Position numbers and translations under genes: made by a program
NCBI GenBank assembly: GCA_031287815.1
Contig: JAITSM010000081.1
Location: 1-6,343 of the forward strand
Origin: Prevotellaceae bacterium
Lineage (GTDB): Bacteria; Bacteroidota; Bacteroidia; Bacteroidales; UBA932
DNA length: 6,343 nt
Direction: 5' to 3'
In this document: piece after piece, positions 1 to 5,829 of the stretch
How the letters are laid out: each line of letters begins with the position of its first letter
How positions within the stretch are numbered: position 1 is the stretch's first letter
Notes under the pieces: model-generated
Seen by the model: the letters and a program-made list of their open reading frames with translations, nothing else
Databases searched by the model: none
What the model was told of the DNA's origin: nothing

Positions 1-30
1 ATCGGTGGAATAAACTAATTCGTATTTCAT
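1..30 (-). CDS. Possible 5' end of a further minus-strand gene, cut by the window edge
   Basis: An ATG at 28-30 on the minus strand opens ten codons, MKYELVYSTD, with no stop before the edge. It lies 115 nt beyond the stop of the FISUMP gene and on the same strand. The LVYST string resembles the N-terminus of SUI1/YciH-type translation factors (E. coli YciH has a similar stretch near its start), but ten residues cannot prove a family. No clear ribosome binding site is seen; in Bacteroidota that is not evidence against a start. It could equally be chance. Confidence 0.3.
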   Translation of the reverse strand, partial: MKYELVYSTD

Positions 31-145
31 GGGAATTGGTTTTTAAAAGGAGGAATGGGGAAACCCTGATGAGGAAAAGCTATGCAGCAGCTCAAAACAG
101 TTTTTTTGCTTCGTTTAGACAAAATTATGTTGGTGAAAATTACAG

Positions 146-1351
146 TTAGCGGAAACAACGGACCGATCCTTTTGCGCCGGATTCTCCATCGTTGCTGACC
201 GTGAACGTATCGCAGTCGGTGGTTTGACCGTCACCCCCGCCGATGCCGAAACCGTCCTCGCGGCCGGCATCATTGGTGTACCAGAATTGGCCAGTTCCTA
301 TCGCGCCGTTTGTAGTACCTGTCACGGATGCGATTCCATGGTCATTCTGTTTTGGGTTACACATCGAATTCAAGGGTCGTAAACTTCTCATCGCCTGTTG
401 GGCGGTACCAATCGATGACACAAGTGTTGCATAAGTGGATCGCAAAGGTAATAACCAATTTGGTGGGCATATACCTTGTACAGTCCCTGTTGAACCGTAA
501 GAACCACCATAGTTGCCGTATATTTGCACCCATGTATATGCCCTGCCGCATTCCTCTTTTGTGCAGCCGCTAATGGCAGCGCCTACCGTAGAGCCATTAT
601 AGCTGGCTAATTTTACATTCTGCGCCAACCACCATTTATTGTCCGGCATTTTTACAATCCTGTACAATTCGTTGTCTCTACTATCTTTTATCCATGCTTC
701 CCAATTCCCTGCGCCGCTTTGACGTTGCAGGCAACGATGGGTTGCATCCATATATAAGTCAGTTCCGGTGTAGGGACACCAAAGTCCGGGATAACCTGTG
801 GCGTCGGTTATGGTTGCCGGCGTAAACGTTACGGCAGAAGCAACAATGGTGGTACCGGGCACTGTGAGCGACGTGGCGCCATTAGAGGCAATCAATATGA
901 ACGACGGCGTTCCTGCCAATGTGTAAGAACTATTGCTATTCGCCAAAACATTCGGCGGGTAGTCGCTACCGTAGGCGCACCAGTTGAATTTGCCGGAGGC
1001 ATTGCTTAATGTGGCGGTAACAGTTGTTCCTGCATTGGTAGCGGCATATTCAATAAAGAAGCCACGTTCGGTGGCGTTAGTAACTGTACCGTTTCCGCCT
1101 GTTTTAGCGGGGTTGGAAATGGTTGCAGTAGAAAAAGAGTTTGCCGGAGTTGTGCCTGTTATCGGACAAAAATCTATCCACACCCACACACGATTATTGT
1201 AGGGCGCAGTGGGGGTGCCAGTCCATTCCACCTTAAAAGTTACTTTGTTTGTGGAATAATCTACGCTCAGCGGCGTAACGGTTACGGCGGCAGACAAGCC
1301 ACCTGCCCCCAAAAGGGGAAACAATAAAAGAGAAAAGAAAATTTTTTTCAT
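146..1351 (-). CDS. Secreted FISUMP-domain protein (Fibrobacter succinogenes major paralogous domain)
   Basis: A 401-residue exported protein. Residues 1-21 are a Sec signal peptide (MKKIFF, leucine-rich core, GLSA-A cleavage region). Residues about 22-170 are Ser/Thr/Ala/Gly-rich and beta-strand-like; the start, with a VDYSTNKVTFKVEW string at 30-43, matches the N-terminus of the truncated gene at the right edge. Residues about 220-401 fit the FISUMP domain: DSRDNELYRIVKMPDNKWWL at 223-242, then AQNV, YTW at 272-274, GICPPNWLLPL at 293-303, FWYTND at 356-361, and the typical ending GSVRCFR. There are ten cysteines, so disulfides are possible. No T9SS sorting domain or lipobox is visible, so its place outside the inner membrane (periplasm or surface) is undecided. 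The domain has no known enzymatic role; a ligand-binding or lectin-like job is only a guess. It is preceded by a roughly 400-nt structured leader and its own promoter. Confidence 0.9.
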   Translation of the reverse strand: MKKIFFSLLLFPLLGAGGLSAAVTVTPLSVDYSTNKVTFKVEWTGTPTAPYNNRVWVWIDFCPITGTTPANSFSTATISNPAKTGGNGTVTNATERGFFIEYAATNAGTTVTATLSNASGKFNWCAYGSDYPPNVLANSNSSYTLAGTPSFILIASNGATSLTVPGTTIVASAVTFTPATITDATGYPGLWCPYTGTDLYMDATHRCLQRQSGAGNWEAWIKDSRDNELYRIVKMPDNKWWLAQNVKLASYNGSTVGAAISGCTKEECGRAYTWVQIYGNYGGSYGSTGTVQGICPPNWLLPLRSTYATLVSSIGTAQQAMRSLRPLNSMCNPKQNDHGIASVTGTTNGAIGTGQFWYTNDAGREDGFGIGGGDGQTTDCDTFTVSNDGESGAKGSVRCFR

Positions 1352-1383
1352 AATTTTTTATTTTTTAATTGTTATTATTTTTT

Positions 1384-1442
1384 GCAGACTTGGGGTTGTT
1401 TTGCAAACACAAACTTTATCAACCAAAACAACCCCTTGCTGC
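1384..1442 (-). other. Leader hairpin P6 with constant loop, next to the FISUMP start
   Basis: A perfect 11-bp stem, 1392-1402 with 1425-1435 (minus strand GGGGUUGUUUU with AAAACAACCCC), encloses a 22-nt loop that contains AAAGUUUGUGUUUG (1404-1417). A further GCAG/CTGC pairing (1439-1442 with 1384-1387) can extend the stem outward across a small internal loop. The 5' stem arm and this 14-nt loop string are identical in the right copy. The hairpin ends about 33 nt before the start codon and is not followed by a U-tract, so it is not an ordinary terminator. Confidence 0.75.
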
Positions 1443-1459
1443 GATTTTTTATCCGCTGC
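1438..1459 (-). other. Leader switch hairpin (left copy)
   Basis: On the minus strand GCAGCGGAT (1451-1459) pairs with ATCGCAGC (1438-1445) around a five-A loop, with one A-A mismatch and one bulged G. The 3' strand of this hairpin includes the GCAG (1439-1442) that can instead pair with CTGC at 1384-1387 beyond P6. The two foldings exclude each other. The right copy offers the same choice. Confidence 0.6.
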
Positions 1460-1528
1460 CAATCATTGCAGAAAGTTTTAATAACCCTTTTCTGCCGTTT
1501 GTTTCTTCAACTTTTACCGTTATTTTTT

Positions 1529-1564
1529 CCTGATTCCACTAAAAAACCAAAAGTGGTAATGAGG
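1529..1564 (-). other. Leader hairpin P4 (left copy)
   Basis: Minus-strand CCTCATTACCACT (1552-1564) pairs with AGTGGAATCAGG (1529-1540), giving 11 base pairs with one C-C mismatch and one bulged A around an 11-nt loop. It sits about 13 nt after the P1 helix, as the unrelated-sequence P4 hairpin does in the right copy. Position is shared but sequence is not. Confidence 0.55.
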
Positions 1565-1576
1565 CTACACTTATTA

Positions 1577-1694
1577 AAAACTGAGGTTCGGGAAACCCTT
1601 GATGTAAATAAGTACAACAACCCATATCCACTCTTGGCGAGATTGCTTTTACTTATTATTCTTACATCAATGAAATTTTCCCGATTTCAGTTTT
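1577..1694 (-). other. Leader hairpin P1/P2 with internal loop AA/ACC (left copy)
   Basis: The outer stem pairs AAAACTGA (1687-1694) with TCAGTTTT (1577-1584), and the next stem pairs TCGGGAAA (1677-1684) with TTTCCCGA (1588-1595). Between them lies the asymmetric loop AA (1685-1686) opposite ACC (1585-1587). After a junction ATTTCA (1671-1676) opposite GGG (1596-1598) comes P2, the 9-bp TTGATGTAA/TTACATCAA (1662-1670 with 1599-1607), extended by ATAAGT/ACTTAT after a 5-nt bulge. The apical region carries GTGGAT (1626-1631). Loop, junction and GTGGAT recur in the right copy, while the stems do not match in sequence. Confidence 0.75.
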
Positions 1695-1738
1695 AGAATA
1701 AAAGCTAAAGCGATATATTTTTTATATCCTTTTCAAAA

Positions 1739-1750
1739 TGTCAAAGAGCA
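1739..1750 (-). promoter_or_regulatory. boxA-like antitermination element (left copy)
   Basis: The minus strand reads TGCTCTTTGACA, differing in one base from the E. coli rrn boxA TGCTCTTTAACA. It lies about 15 nt after the -7 element, so near the 5' end of the transcript. boxA RNA recruits NusB/NusE (S10) and protects long untranslated transcripts from Rho. The right copy has TGTTCTTTGACT in the same place. Binding is inferred from sequence only. Confidence 0.6.
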
Positions 1751-1763
1751 AGTAATAACCGCT

Positions 1764-1828
1764 GCAAATATATTACTTTATTTTTTAATTGCAACTATTT
1801 TTGAAAAAATTTTTTCCGTAAGGTGATT
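1764..1828 (-). repeat. 65-bp promoter region shared with the right cassette (inverted copy)
   Basis: Reads from AATCACCTTA to TATTTGC on the minus strand and matches 5753-5817 on the plus strand at 60 of 65 positions without gaps. It includes an A/T palindrome (GAAAAAATTTTTTC here), an A-rich spacer and both promoter elements. The similarity stops being continuous just after the -7 element. Confidence 0.9.
1765..1795 (-). promoter_or_regulatory. Bacteroidota-type promoter for the left leader and FISUMP gene
   Basis: On the minus strand GTTG (1792-1795) is followed after 19 nt by TATATTTG (1765-1772), a match to the Bacteroidota sigma-ABfr pattern of a -33 TTTG-like box and a -7 TAnnTTTG. 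The predicted start point near 1758 gives a leader of about 400 nt. The duplicate at 5786-5816 supports it. Confidence 0.8.
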
Positions 1829-1830
1829 TT

Positions 1831-1867
1831 GGCGCCAGCCACTGCCTACTGGACGCTGGCGCCAGCC
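1831..1867. repeat. GGCGCC-centred inverted and direct repeats downstream of rpiB
   Basis: GGCGCCAGC (1831-1839) and GCTGGCGCC (1855-1863) form a perfect 9-bp inverted repeat around 15 nt. GGCGCCAGCC also recurs directly at 1831-1840 and 1858-1867, 27 bp apart. It lies about 30 nt past the rpiB stop and could act as a transcript-end hairpin, but there is no U-tract on the minus strand after it. The right cassette has only a short related GGCTGCGCC (5742-5750). Confidence 0.6.
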
Positions 1868-1870
1868 TAC

Positions 1871-1898
1871 TTCATACTTCATACCTCATACTTCATAC
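1871..1898. repeat. Heptad tandem repeat TTCATAC x4
   Basis: Units at 1871, 1878, 1885 (CTCATAC) and 1892, each 7 bp. The last unit overlaps the end of rpiB and provides its TGA stop. The same heptad in opposite orientation occurs at 5712-5739, at the other end of the housekeeping block. Confidence 0.9.
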
Positions 1899-2321
1899 TT
1901 CTATTTTCTCAATGCGCCGTTGGTGGCGGCCGCCTTCGAAGGCGGTGGAGAGGAAGGTTTGTACGATTGTTAAGGCGGTGTCGTTATCGATGAAGCGCGC
2001 GGGGAGGGAGCATACATTGGCGTCGTTGTGCGCCCGCGCCAGCCGCGCAATTTCCGGCAACCAGCAAAGGGCGGCGCGGACGCCGCGATGGCGGTTCATG
2101 GCCATGTTTATGCCGTTTCCGGAACCGCAAATAGAAATGCCCGCTTTCAATTCCCCTTTCGACAGGGCTGCTGCCAAAGGATGCGCGAAGTCGGGATAAT
2201 CCACGCTTTCGGCAGCGAATGCGCCGAAATCGCGCAGGACGTAGCCTTGCGTTTCGAGCTGTTGCTTCAGAAAAGCTTTCATTTCTACGCCTGCGTGGTC
2301 TGCCGCTATACCGATGAGCAT
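1893..2321 (-). CDS. rpiB: Ribose-5-phosphate isomerase B
   Basis: A cytosolic enzyme that interconverts ribose 5-phosphate and ribulose 5-phosphate in the non-oxidative pentose phosphate pathway. The 142-residue length is normal for the RpiB/LacAB family. Visible family marks are DHAG at 8-11, DYPDFA at 41-46, the active-site cysteine at 65 in CGSGNGI (65-71), R79-G80-V81, HNDANV at 98-103 and GGRHQRRI at 130-137. The frame is open further upstream to 2432, but that would overlap porV, and homology begins at MLIGIAADHAG, so the ATG at 2319-2321 is chosen. It starts 11 nt after the porV stop, with an A-rich upstream stretch, which suggests translation as the last gene of the operon. The last two codons and the TGA lie inside the heptad repeat, so the very C-terminus has been shaped by that repeat. 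Confidence 0.97.
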   Translation of the reverse strand: MLIGIAADHAGVEMKAFLKQQLETQGYVLRDFGAFAAESVDYPDFAHPLAAALSKGELKAGISICGSGNGINMAMNRHRGVRAALCWLPEIARLARAHNDANVCSLPARFIDNDTALTIVQTFLSTAFEGGRHQRRIEKIEV

Positions 2322-2332
2322 GGTGTTTTTAT

Positions 2333-3370
2333 TTAAAATGCGTATTGCAGGCCGATATGGACGATGTTGGTGAGGGCTTCGTTGGCGTGGGCGCTTACCA
2401 TGTAGGACGCGTCCAGCGAAAATTGATGCCACTTTGCGCCTAATCCGGCCGTGAAGTAAGAGCCCAGCGCATAATCTTTATCACCCAAGTGGTAGCCGGC
2501 GCGTACAAAAAGCCGTTCGATAAAGGAATATTCCAGCGCGGCGGACACGCCCCATTCCCTGATGTTGTTGCCAAATGCAGCAAAGAAGCCGCTGAACACG
2601 GTTTTTGTTTGGTCTTTCGGCACTAACGGTTTATTGACGTCCATGCCAATGGACAGCTGGTGTTGCGTCAGGATAAGCCATGAATAGCGAAATCCCAGAT
2701 TCATCGCCATCGGCAGAAACCGTTTCGTGCTGCCCTCCGTTACTTTCATGCCCATATTTTTCAGGCTTAATCCGAGTGCAAATTCGTTTGTTTTCTTCGA
2801 CGGGTAGCGGAAGTAAAAACCCAAGTCGCCGGCCAGCGCACCGGCGTTTGACAGGCCGCTGATGCCATTGTTTTCCGGATGGAAATTATAGGCGGTATAA
2901 CGCAACGCCAGCCCCAATGAAATATATTTTCCCCACGTGTGGGAATAGCCCAAGTCGAAAGAATAACGCGAGCGGTTTAACGAGGCGCCTTCATTTCCCT
3001 GCGCATCCCTGGCGGTAGCGTCTCCGTCCGAGAAATAGCGCACCGATGCGCTAATCGCCTGCTGCCCGATTTTATAAAAACCCGCCAGATAAAACAGCGG
3101 CGAAGAAAACTCGTTTGTCCGCAACATCCACGGCGCATAGGAAAGCCCTACGCCGCCGGTATCTTTCGCAAAGGCGTATTTGGCCAGATTCCAGTGCTGC
3201 GAAAAAACATCAGGCGACGTGGCTACGCCCATATCCGCCATGCCGGCCGCCCGCGCGTCGGGCGCCATGACTTCGTGCAGCGCCGGGCTGTTGTAGTATT
3301 GCGCAAAAAGAGAAAGGGAAGATGCTGCGCCGAAAACAGCGATCAGTAGTATTTTAGCAAAAGTATTCAT
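2333..3370 (-). CDS. porV: Type IX secretion system outer-membrane protein PorV (LptO)
   Basis: A 345-residue FadL-like outer-membrane barrel. In T9SS, PorV docks on the translocon, receives cargo with C-terminal sorting domains and carries it to the PorU attachment complex. Evidence: a signal peptide (residues 1-24, ending LSLFAQ), then the PorV family signature APDARAAGMADMGVATSPD at 36-54 followed by HWNLAKYAF (59-67) and LSYAPWM (76-82). Alternating hydrophobic and aromatic strands continue to a terminal LQYAF, a classic barrel C-terminus ending in phenylalanine. It lies 18 nt after the T9SS-sorted protein gene and 11 nt before rpiB. In P. gingivalis and F. johnsoniae porV follows porU; here the upstream gene is far too small to be PorU, so porU must be elsewhere if present. 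A related PorV/PorQ-family member with another role is the main alternative. Confidence 0.9.
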   Translation of the reverse strand: MNTFAKILLIAVFGAASSLSLFAQYYNSPALHEVMAPDARAAGMADMGVATSPDVFSQHWNLAKYAFAKDTGGVGLSYAPWMLRTNEFSSPLFYLAGFYKIGQQAISASVRYFSDGDATARDAQGNEGASLNRSRYSFDLGYSHTWGKYISLGLALRYTAYNFHPENNGISGLSNAGALAGDLGFYFRYPSKKTNEFALGLSLKNMGMKVTEGSTKRFLPMAMNLGFRYSWLILTQHQLSIGMDVNKPLVPKDQTKTVFSGFFAAFGNNIREWGVSAALEYSFIERLFVRAGYHLGDKDYALGSYFTAGLGAKWHQFSLDASYMVSAHANEALTNIVHIGLQYAF

Positions 3371-3388
3371 AATTTACCGGTAAAAAGT

Positions 3389-4108
3389 TTATAGTTTAAT
3401 CATGCGCCCCGACTTGCTGCCAATGCCTTCGACGGTTAAGCGGTAGAGGTACGTCCCCGCCGGCAGCGCCGACAGGTTAACCGTACGGTAATAGTGCCCC
3501 GCCGCTACATACGTATTCTCGAATATCGACAGCACCTTTTTCCCCGATAAAGCATAAATCTGCAAAGCGCCTTGCCCGGCTACCGGGACAATGTAATCAA
3601 GGGTCGTAACAAATCCGGTGGCGTCTGTCACGGGGTTGGGGTAATTGATGATGGTCACTTCCGTGTCGCCGGGCTGTAGCGCATTCCGGTCGATAATGTA
3701 AACGGGCAGCGCCCGCGTGGAAGAAGCATGCCCGGGAATGGTATCGAAGGCCGTGAAGTAAAGCGTATAGTTGCCGTCCACGTCGCCGGTATGCGTATCA
3801 TCGCCCGGCAGCAGCAGCAACGTGGCGGAGCCGGCGCCTTCCGGGCTGATGAAATACATCCACGAACTGGCCAGCCCCGTAGCCGAGATAAAAGCTACTT
3901 CGCCGGCAGTGGCGCCTTCGGCGTAGATTTCTACGGAACAGGTTTCGCCTTCTTTTAGCTTTAACGTATCTGTGGGGGCTAACGCCGTTTGCCCGCCGTC
4001 TTTATTCATTAGTAGCCGGGTAAATGACGGCGACTGGGCTATTGCCGCCTGTCCGCAGCAGGCGGGCAACGCCGCAAGCAAAGCAATTCGATATATTATT
4101 TTTTTCAT
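3389..4108 (-). CDS. Small exported protein with a T9SS type A C-terminal sorting domain
   Basis: A 239-residue protein. Residues 1-25 form a signal peptide (MKKIIYRIALLAALPACCGQ, cleavage near AIAQ-S). Residues about 26-150 are beta-strand-like without a family I recognise. From about 153 it fits the type A sorting domain: the YPNPV motif at 156-160, an LQIYALSGKKV strand (182-192), a GHYYRTVNLSALPAGTYLYR stretch (204-223) and a basic end RMIKL. Known members are exported by Sec, cross the outer membrane through T9SS, and lose or are anchored by this domain. It sits 36 nt after asnS and 18 nt before porV, whose product shuttles such cargo. The position is where porU often lies, and the arrangement of a middle domain plus YPNP domain resembles the end of PorU, but no C25 peptidase domain is present. 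Whether it is cargo or an accessory of the attachment complex is open. The CC pair at 17-18 does not form a good lipobox. Confidence 0.88.
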   Translation of the reverse strand: MKKIIYRIALLAALPACCGQAAIAQSPSFTRLLMNKDGGQTALAPTDTLKLKEGETCSVEIYAEGATAGEVAFISATGLASSWMYFISPEGAGSATLLLLPGDDTHTGDVDGNYTLYFTAFDTIPGHASSTRALPVYIIDRNALQPGDTEVTIINYPNPVTDATGFVTTLDYIVPVAGQGALQIYALSGKKVLSIFENTYVAAGHYYRTVNLSALPAGTYLYRLTVEGIGSKSGRMIKL

Positions 4109-4144
4109 ATTTTTTAATCGTAGTAATTTGTACTAATTCGTATC

Positions 4145-5536
4145 TTAAAAGGCGGCGTTCTTTGGCGTGCGCGGGAAGGGAATCACATCGCGGATATTCG
4201 CCATGCCGGTAACGAACAGCAACAACCGTTCAAAGCCCAGCCCGAAGCCGCTGTGCTCGGCTGTTCCGTAGCGGCGCGTATCGAGGTACCACCACAAATT
4301 TTCTGCGCTTATGCCTGCTTCGGCGATGCGCGCCAGCAGCTTTTCCCTGTTTTCTTCGCGCTGCGAGCCGCCGATGATTTCGCCGATTTTCGGGAACAGC
4401 ACATCCATAGCGCGGACGGTCTTGCCGTCGGCGTTTTGCTTCATGTAGAACGCTTTTATTTCTTTCGGGTAATCGGTCAGGATTACGGGTTTTTTGAAAT
4501 GCGTTTCGACCAGGTAGCGCTCGTGTTCGCTTTGCAAATCGACGCCCCATGCCACCGGGAATTCAAATTTCTGCCCCGATTTTACCAGAATATCGATGCC
4601 TTCGGTGTAGGACAACCGCACGAACTCGGTTTGTATCACTCCCTGCAAGCGTTCTATAAGCTCTTTGTCGTACAGGTCGTTCAGGAACTTCAAATCGTCG
4701 ACGCAATGCTCCAGCGCATAGCGCACGAGGTATTTGATAAAATCTTCGGCAAGGTTCATGTTGTCGTGAATATCGTAGAACGCCATTTCCGGCTCGATCA
4801 TCCAGAACTCGGCGAGGTGGCGCGGCGTATTGCTGTTTTCGGCGCGGAAGGTGGGGCCGAAGGTATATACGTCCCCCAGCGCCATAGCGCCCAGTTCGCC
4901 TTCGAGCTGCCCGCTGACGGTAAGGCTGGTTTGCTGCCCGAAAAAATCCTGCGTATAGTCAATTTCATTCCGGCTGTTGCGCGGCGGCTGTTGCAAATCG
5001 AGCGTGGTAACCTGAAACATCGCCCCTGCGCCTTCCGCATCGGATGCTGTGATGAGCGGCGTATGCAAATACACAAAGCCTTTTTCATTAAAGTAATGGT
5101 GAATCGCAAAAGCCATCGCATGCCTGATGCGCAATATTGCGCCGAAAGTGTTGGTGCGCGGGCGGAGGTGCGCTATCTCGCGCAGGAACTCCAGCGTATG
5201 CCCTTTCTTTTGCAGCGGGTAGGTTTCGTCGGCGATGCCATAGGTTTCTATTTCCTTTGCCTGGATTTCTACCGGCTGCCCGCTGCCCTGCGACGCCACC
5301 AATTGCCCGGTAACGCGCAAACAGGCGCCGGTGGTTACCGGCTTCAGTTGCTCTTCGGTAAAGAGGCGCATATCGGCTACCACCTGTATGGTATGAATAG
5401 TAGAGCCGTCATTCAGCGCAATGAAGGCGACATTTTTATTTCCGCGCTTGGTGCGCACCCATCCTTTTACGGTTACTTCTGCGCCGGTGGCGCTTTTCAG
5501 CAGTTCGGCAATTTTTGTTCTTCCGGGAGTTTTCAT
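4145..5536 (-). CDS. asnS: Asparaginyl-tRNA synthetase
   Basis: A cytosolic class IIb aminoacyl-tRNA synthetase that charges tRNA-Asn with asparagine using ATP. The 463-residue length fits bacterial AsnRS. Residues about 18-105 form the OB-fold anticodon-binding domain (VKGWVRTKR at 23-31). The catalytic domain follows: HLRPRTNTFGAILRIR (123-138), the motif 1 region with YLHTPLITASDAEGAG (156-171), motif 2 GPTFRAENSNTPRHLAEF (227-244) with WMIEPEM after it, GEIIGGSQRE (385-394) and motif 3 GFGLGFERLL (430-439). The RHLAEFWMIEPE stretch and the whole layout favour AsnRS over AspRS. The start is fixed by a promoter-like TAnnTTTG about 50 nt upstream and by the lack of homologous sequence further out. 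It is the first gene of a likely four-gene operon with the T9SS-sorted protein, porV and rpiB. Confidence 0.98.
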   Translation of the reverse strand: MKTPGRTKIAELLKSATGAEVTVKGWVRTKRGNKNVAFIALNDGSTIHTIQVVADMRLFTEEQLKPVTTGACLRVTGQLVASQGSGQPVEIQAKEIETYGIADETYPLQKKGHTLEFLREIAHLRPRTNTFGAILRIRHAMAFAIHHYFNEKGFVYLHTPLITASDAEGAGAMFQVTTLDLQQPPRNSRNEIDYTQDFFGQQTSLTVSGQLEGELGAMALGDVYTFGPTFRAENSNTPRHLAEFWMIEPEMAFYDIHDNMNLAEDFIKYLVRYALEHCVDDLKFLNDLYDKELIERLQGVIQTEFVRLSYTEGIDILVKSGQKFEFPVAWGVDLQSEHERYLVETHFKKPVILTDYPKEIKAFYMKQNADGKTVRAMDVLFPKIGEIIGGSQREENREKLLARIAEAGISAENLWWYLDTRRYGTAEHSGFGLGFERLLLFVTGMANIRDVIPFPRTPKNAAF

Positions 5537-5583
5537 CGGGTTCTATGGATTTGCGTCTATATTGTATTTTGATAAATAGTTCG

Positions 5584-5591
5584 CAAAAATA
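5584..5591 (-). promoter_or_regulatory. Probable -7 element for the asnS operon
   Basis: The minus strand reads TATTTTTG, a full TAnnTTTG match, about 48 nt upstream of the asnS ATG. No convincing -33 TTTG is seen 19-21 nt further upstream, so the match is partial. The predicted leader would be about 40 nt, very short compared with those of the flanking cassettes. Confidence 0.5.
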
Positions 5592-5606
5592 CGAAAATTT
5601 AATTAA

Positions 5607-5700
5607 ATGGAGGGGTGGGGGAAGGGTGAGGAGTGAAGGGTGACGAGTAAGGCGCATTTAAAATCTGTGTAATCTGCCCTAATCTGTGTCCACCTGTGGG
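5607..5700. repeat. Purine-rich G-run tract and short tandem repeats upstream of asnS
   Basis: Four G-runs occur on the plus strand (5612-5615, 5617-5621, 5624-5626, 5638-5640), a possible G-quadruplex. An imperfect 14-bp tandem repeat GGGTGAGGAGTGAA follows (5624-5637, 5638-5651). Then a 10-bp period AATCTG repeat starts near 5661 (AAATCTGTGT, AATCTGCCCT, AATCTGTGTC, weaker CACCTGTGGG). No gene is seen here. Confidence 0.6.
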
Positions 5701-5711
5701 GCTGGTTTGAA

Positions 5712-5739
5712 GTATGAGGTATGAAGTATGAAGTATGAG
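5712..5739. repeat. Heptad tandem repeat GTATGAA/GTATGAG x4
   Basis: Four 7-bp units, GTATGAG, GTATGAA, GTATGAA, GTATGAG, just upstream of the right cassette's promoter region. It is the inverted partner of the repeat at 1871-1898, and it holds the same place relative to the promoter there. Confidence 0.9.
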
Positions 5740-5752
5740 GTGGCTGCGCCGG

Positions 5753-5817
5753 AATCACCTTATGGAAAAAAAATTTTCAAAAACATTTGCAATTAAAAAA
5801 TAAAGTAATATATTTGC
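5753..5817 (+). repeat. 65-bp promoter region shared with the left cassette
   Basis: The plus-strand partner of 1764-1828, identical at 60 of 65 positions by direct hand alignment. It includes the A-tract/T-tract (A8T4 here instead of A6T6), which may bend DNA or serve as a regulator site, and both promoter elements. Confidence 0.9.
5786..5816 (+). promoter_or_regulatory. Bacteroidota-type promoter for the right leader and secreted-protein gene
   Basis: TTTG (5786-5789), a 19-nt spacer, then TATATTTG (5809-5816): both halves of the Bacteroidota vegetative promoter with its usual spacing. The predicted start point near 5823 leaves about 395 nt before the ATG at 6218, almost the same as in the left cassette. 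Confidence 0.82.
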
Positions 5818-5829
5818 GCCATATAATTA

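Larger units (their letters stand above)
1382..1758 (-). ncRNA. Left copy of a structured leader RNA upstream of the FISUMP gene
   Basis: Untranslated stretch between a predicted promoter (start point near 1758) and the FISUMP start codon at 1351. Read on the minus strand it begins with a boxA-like element. It then shows a short hairpin (1712-1717 with 1723-1728), a long two-tier hairpin (1577-1694), a second hairpin (1529-1564), an extra 7-bp hairpin (1468-1474 with 1489-1495) that the right copy lacks, and a conserved 3' module (1384-1459). The same order of elements occurs in the right copy (5823-6130), with different stem sequences but the same loops. Similarity fades after the last hairpin, so the RNA may end near 1382 or continue into the mRNA. 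No Rfam family was recognised by eye. The RNA call rests on comparing two copies; the ends are approximate. Confidence 0.72.

Noticed and set aside
146..640. FISUMP C-terminus as a variable region of a diversity-generating retroelement
   Set aside because: Lectin-like folds can be targets of such elements, but no reverse transcriptase, template repeat or accessory gene is visible in the window.
1392..1435. P6 hairpin as a Rho-independent terminator
   Set aside because: Neither leader copy has a U-tract after the stem, and the constant loop and its place just before a start codon argue for another role.
1382..1696. Plus-strand open frame of 104 codons in the left leader
   Set aside because: It is antisense to the leader RNA, its composition follows the AT-rich leader, and the right copy of the leader does not preserve it.
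2322..2432. Extended N-terminus for rpiB starting at 2432
   Set aside because: It would overlap the end of porV by about 100 nt and adds 37 residues with no RpiB similarity; the family start is MLIGIAADHAG.
4109..4144. ACTAATTCGTAT string shared with positions 14-25
   Set aside because: A short AT-rich match in two gene flanks without supporting structure; chance or a common intergenic word is enough to explain it.
4253..5572. Plus-strand open frame of 439 codons opposite asnS
   Set aside because: It is antisense to a clear asparaginyl-tRNA synthetase with intact motifs; its translation shows no recognisable domain and no promoter of its own.
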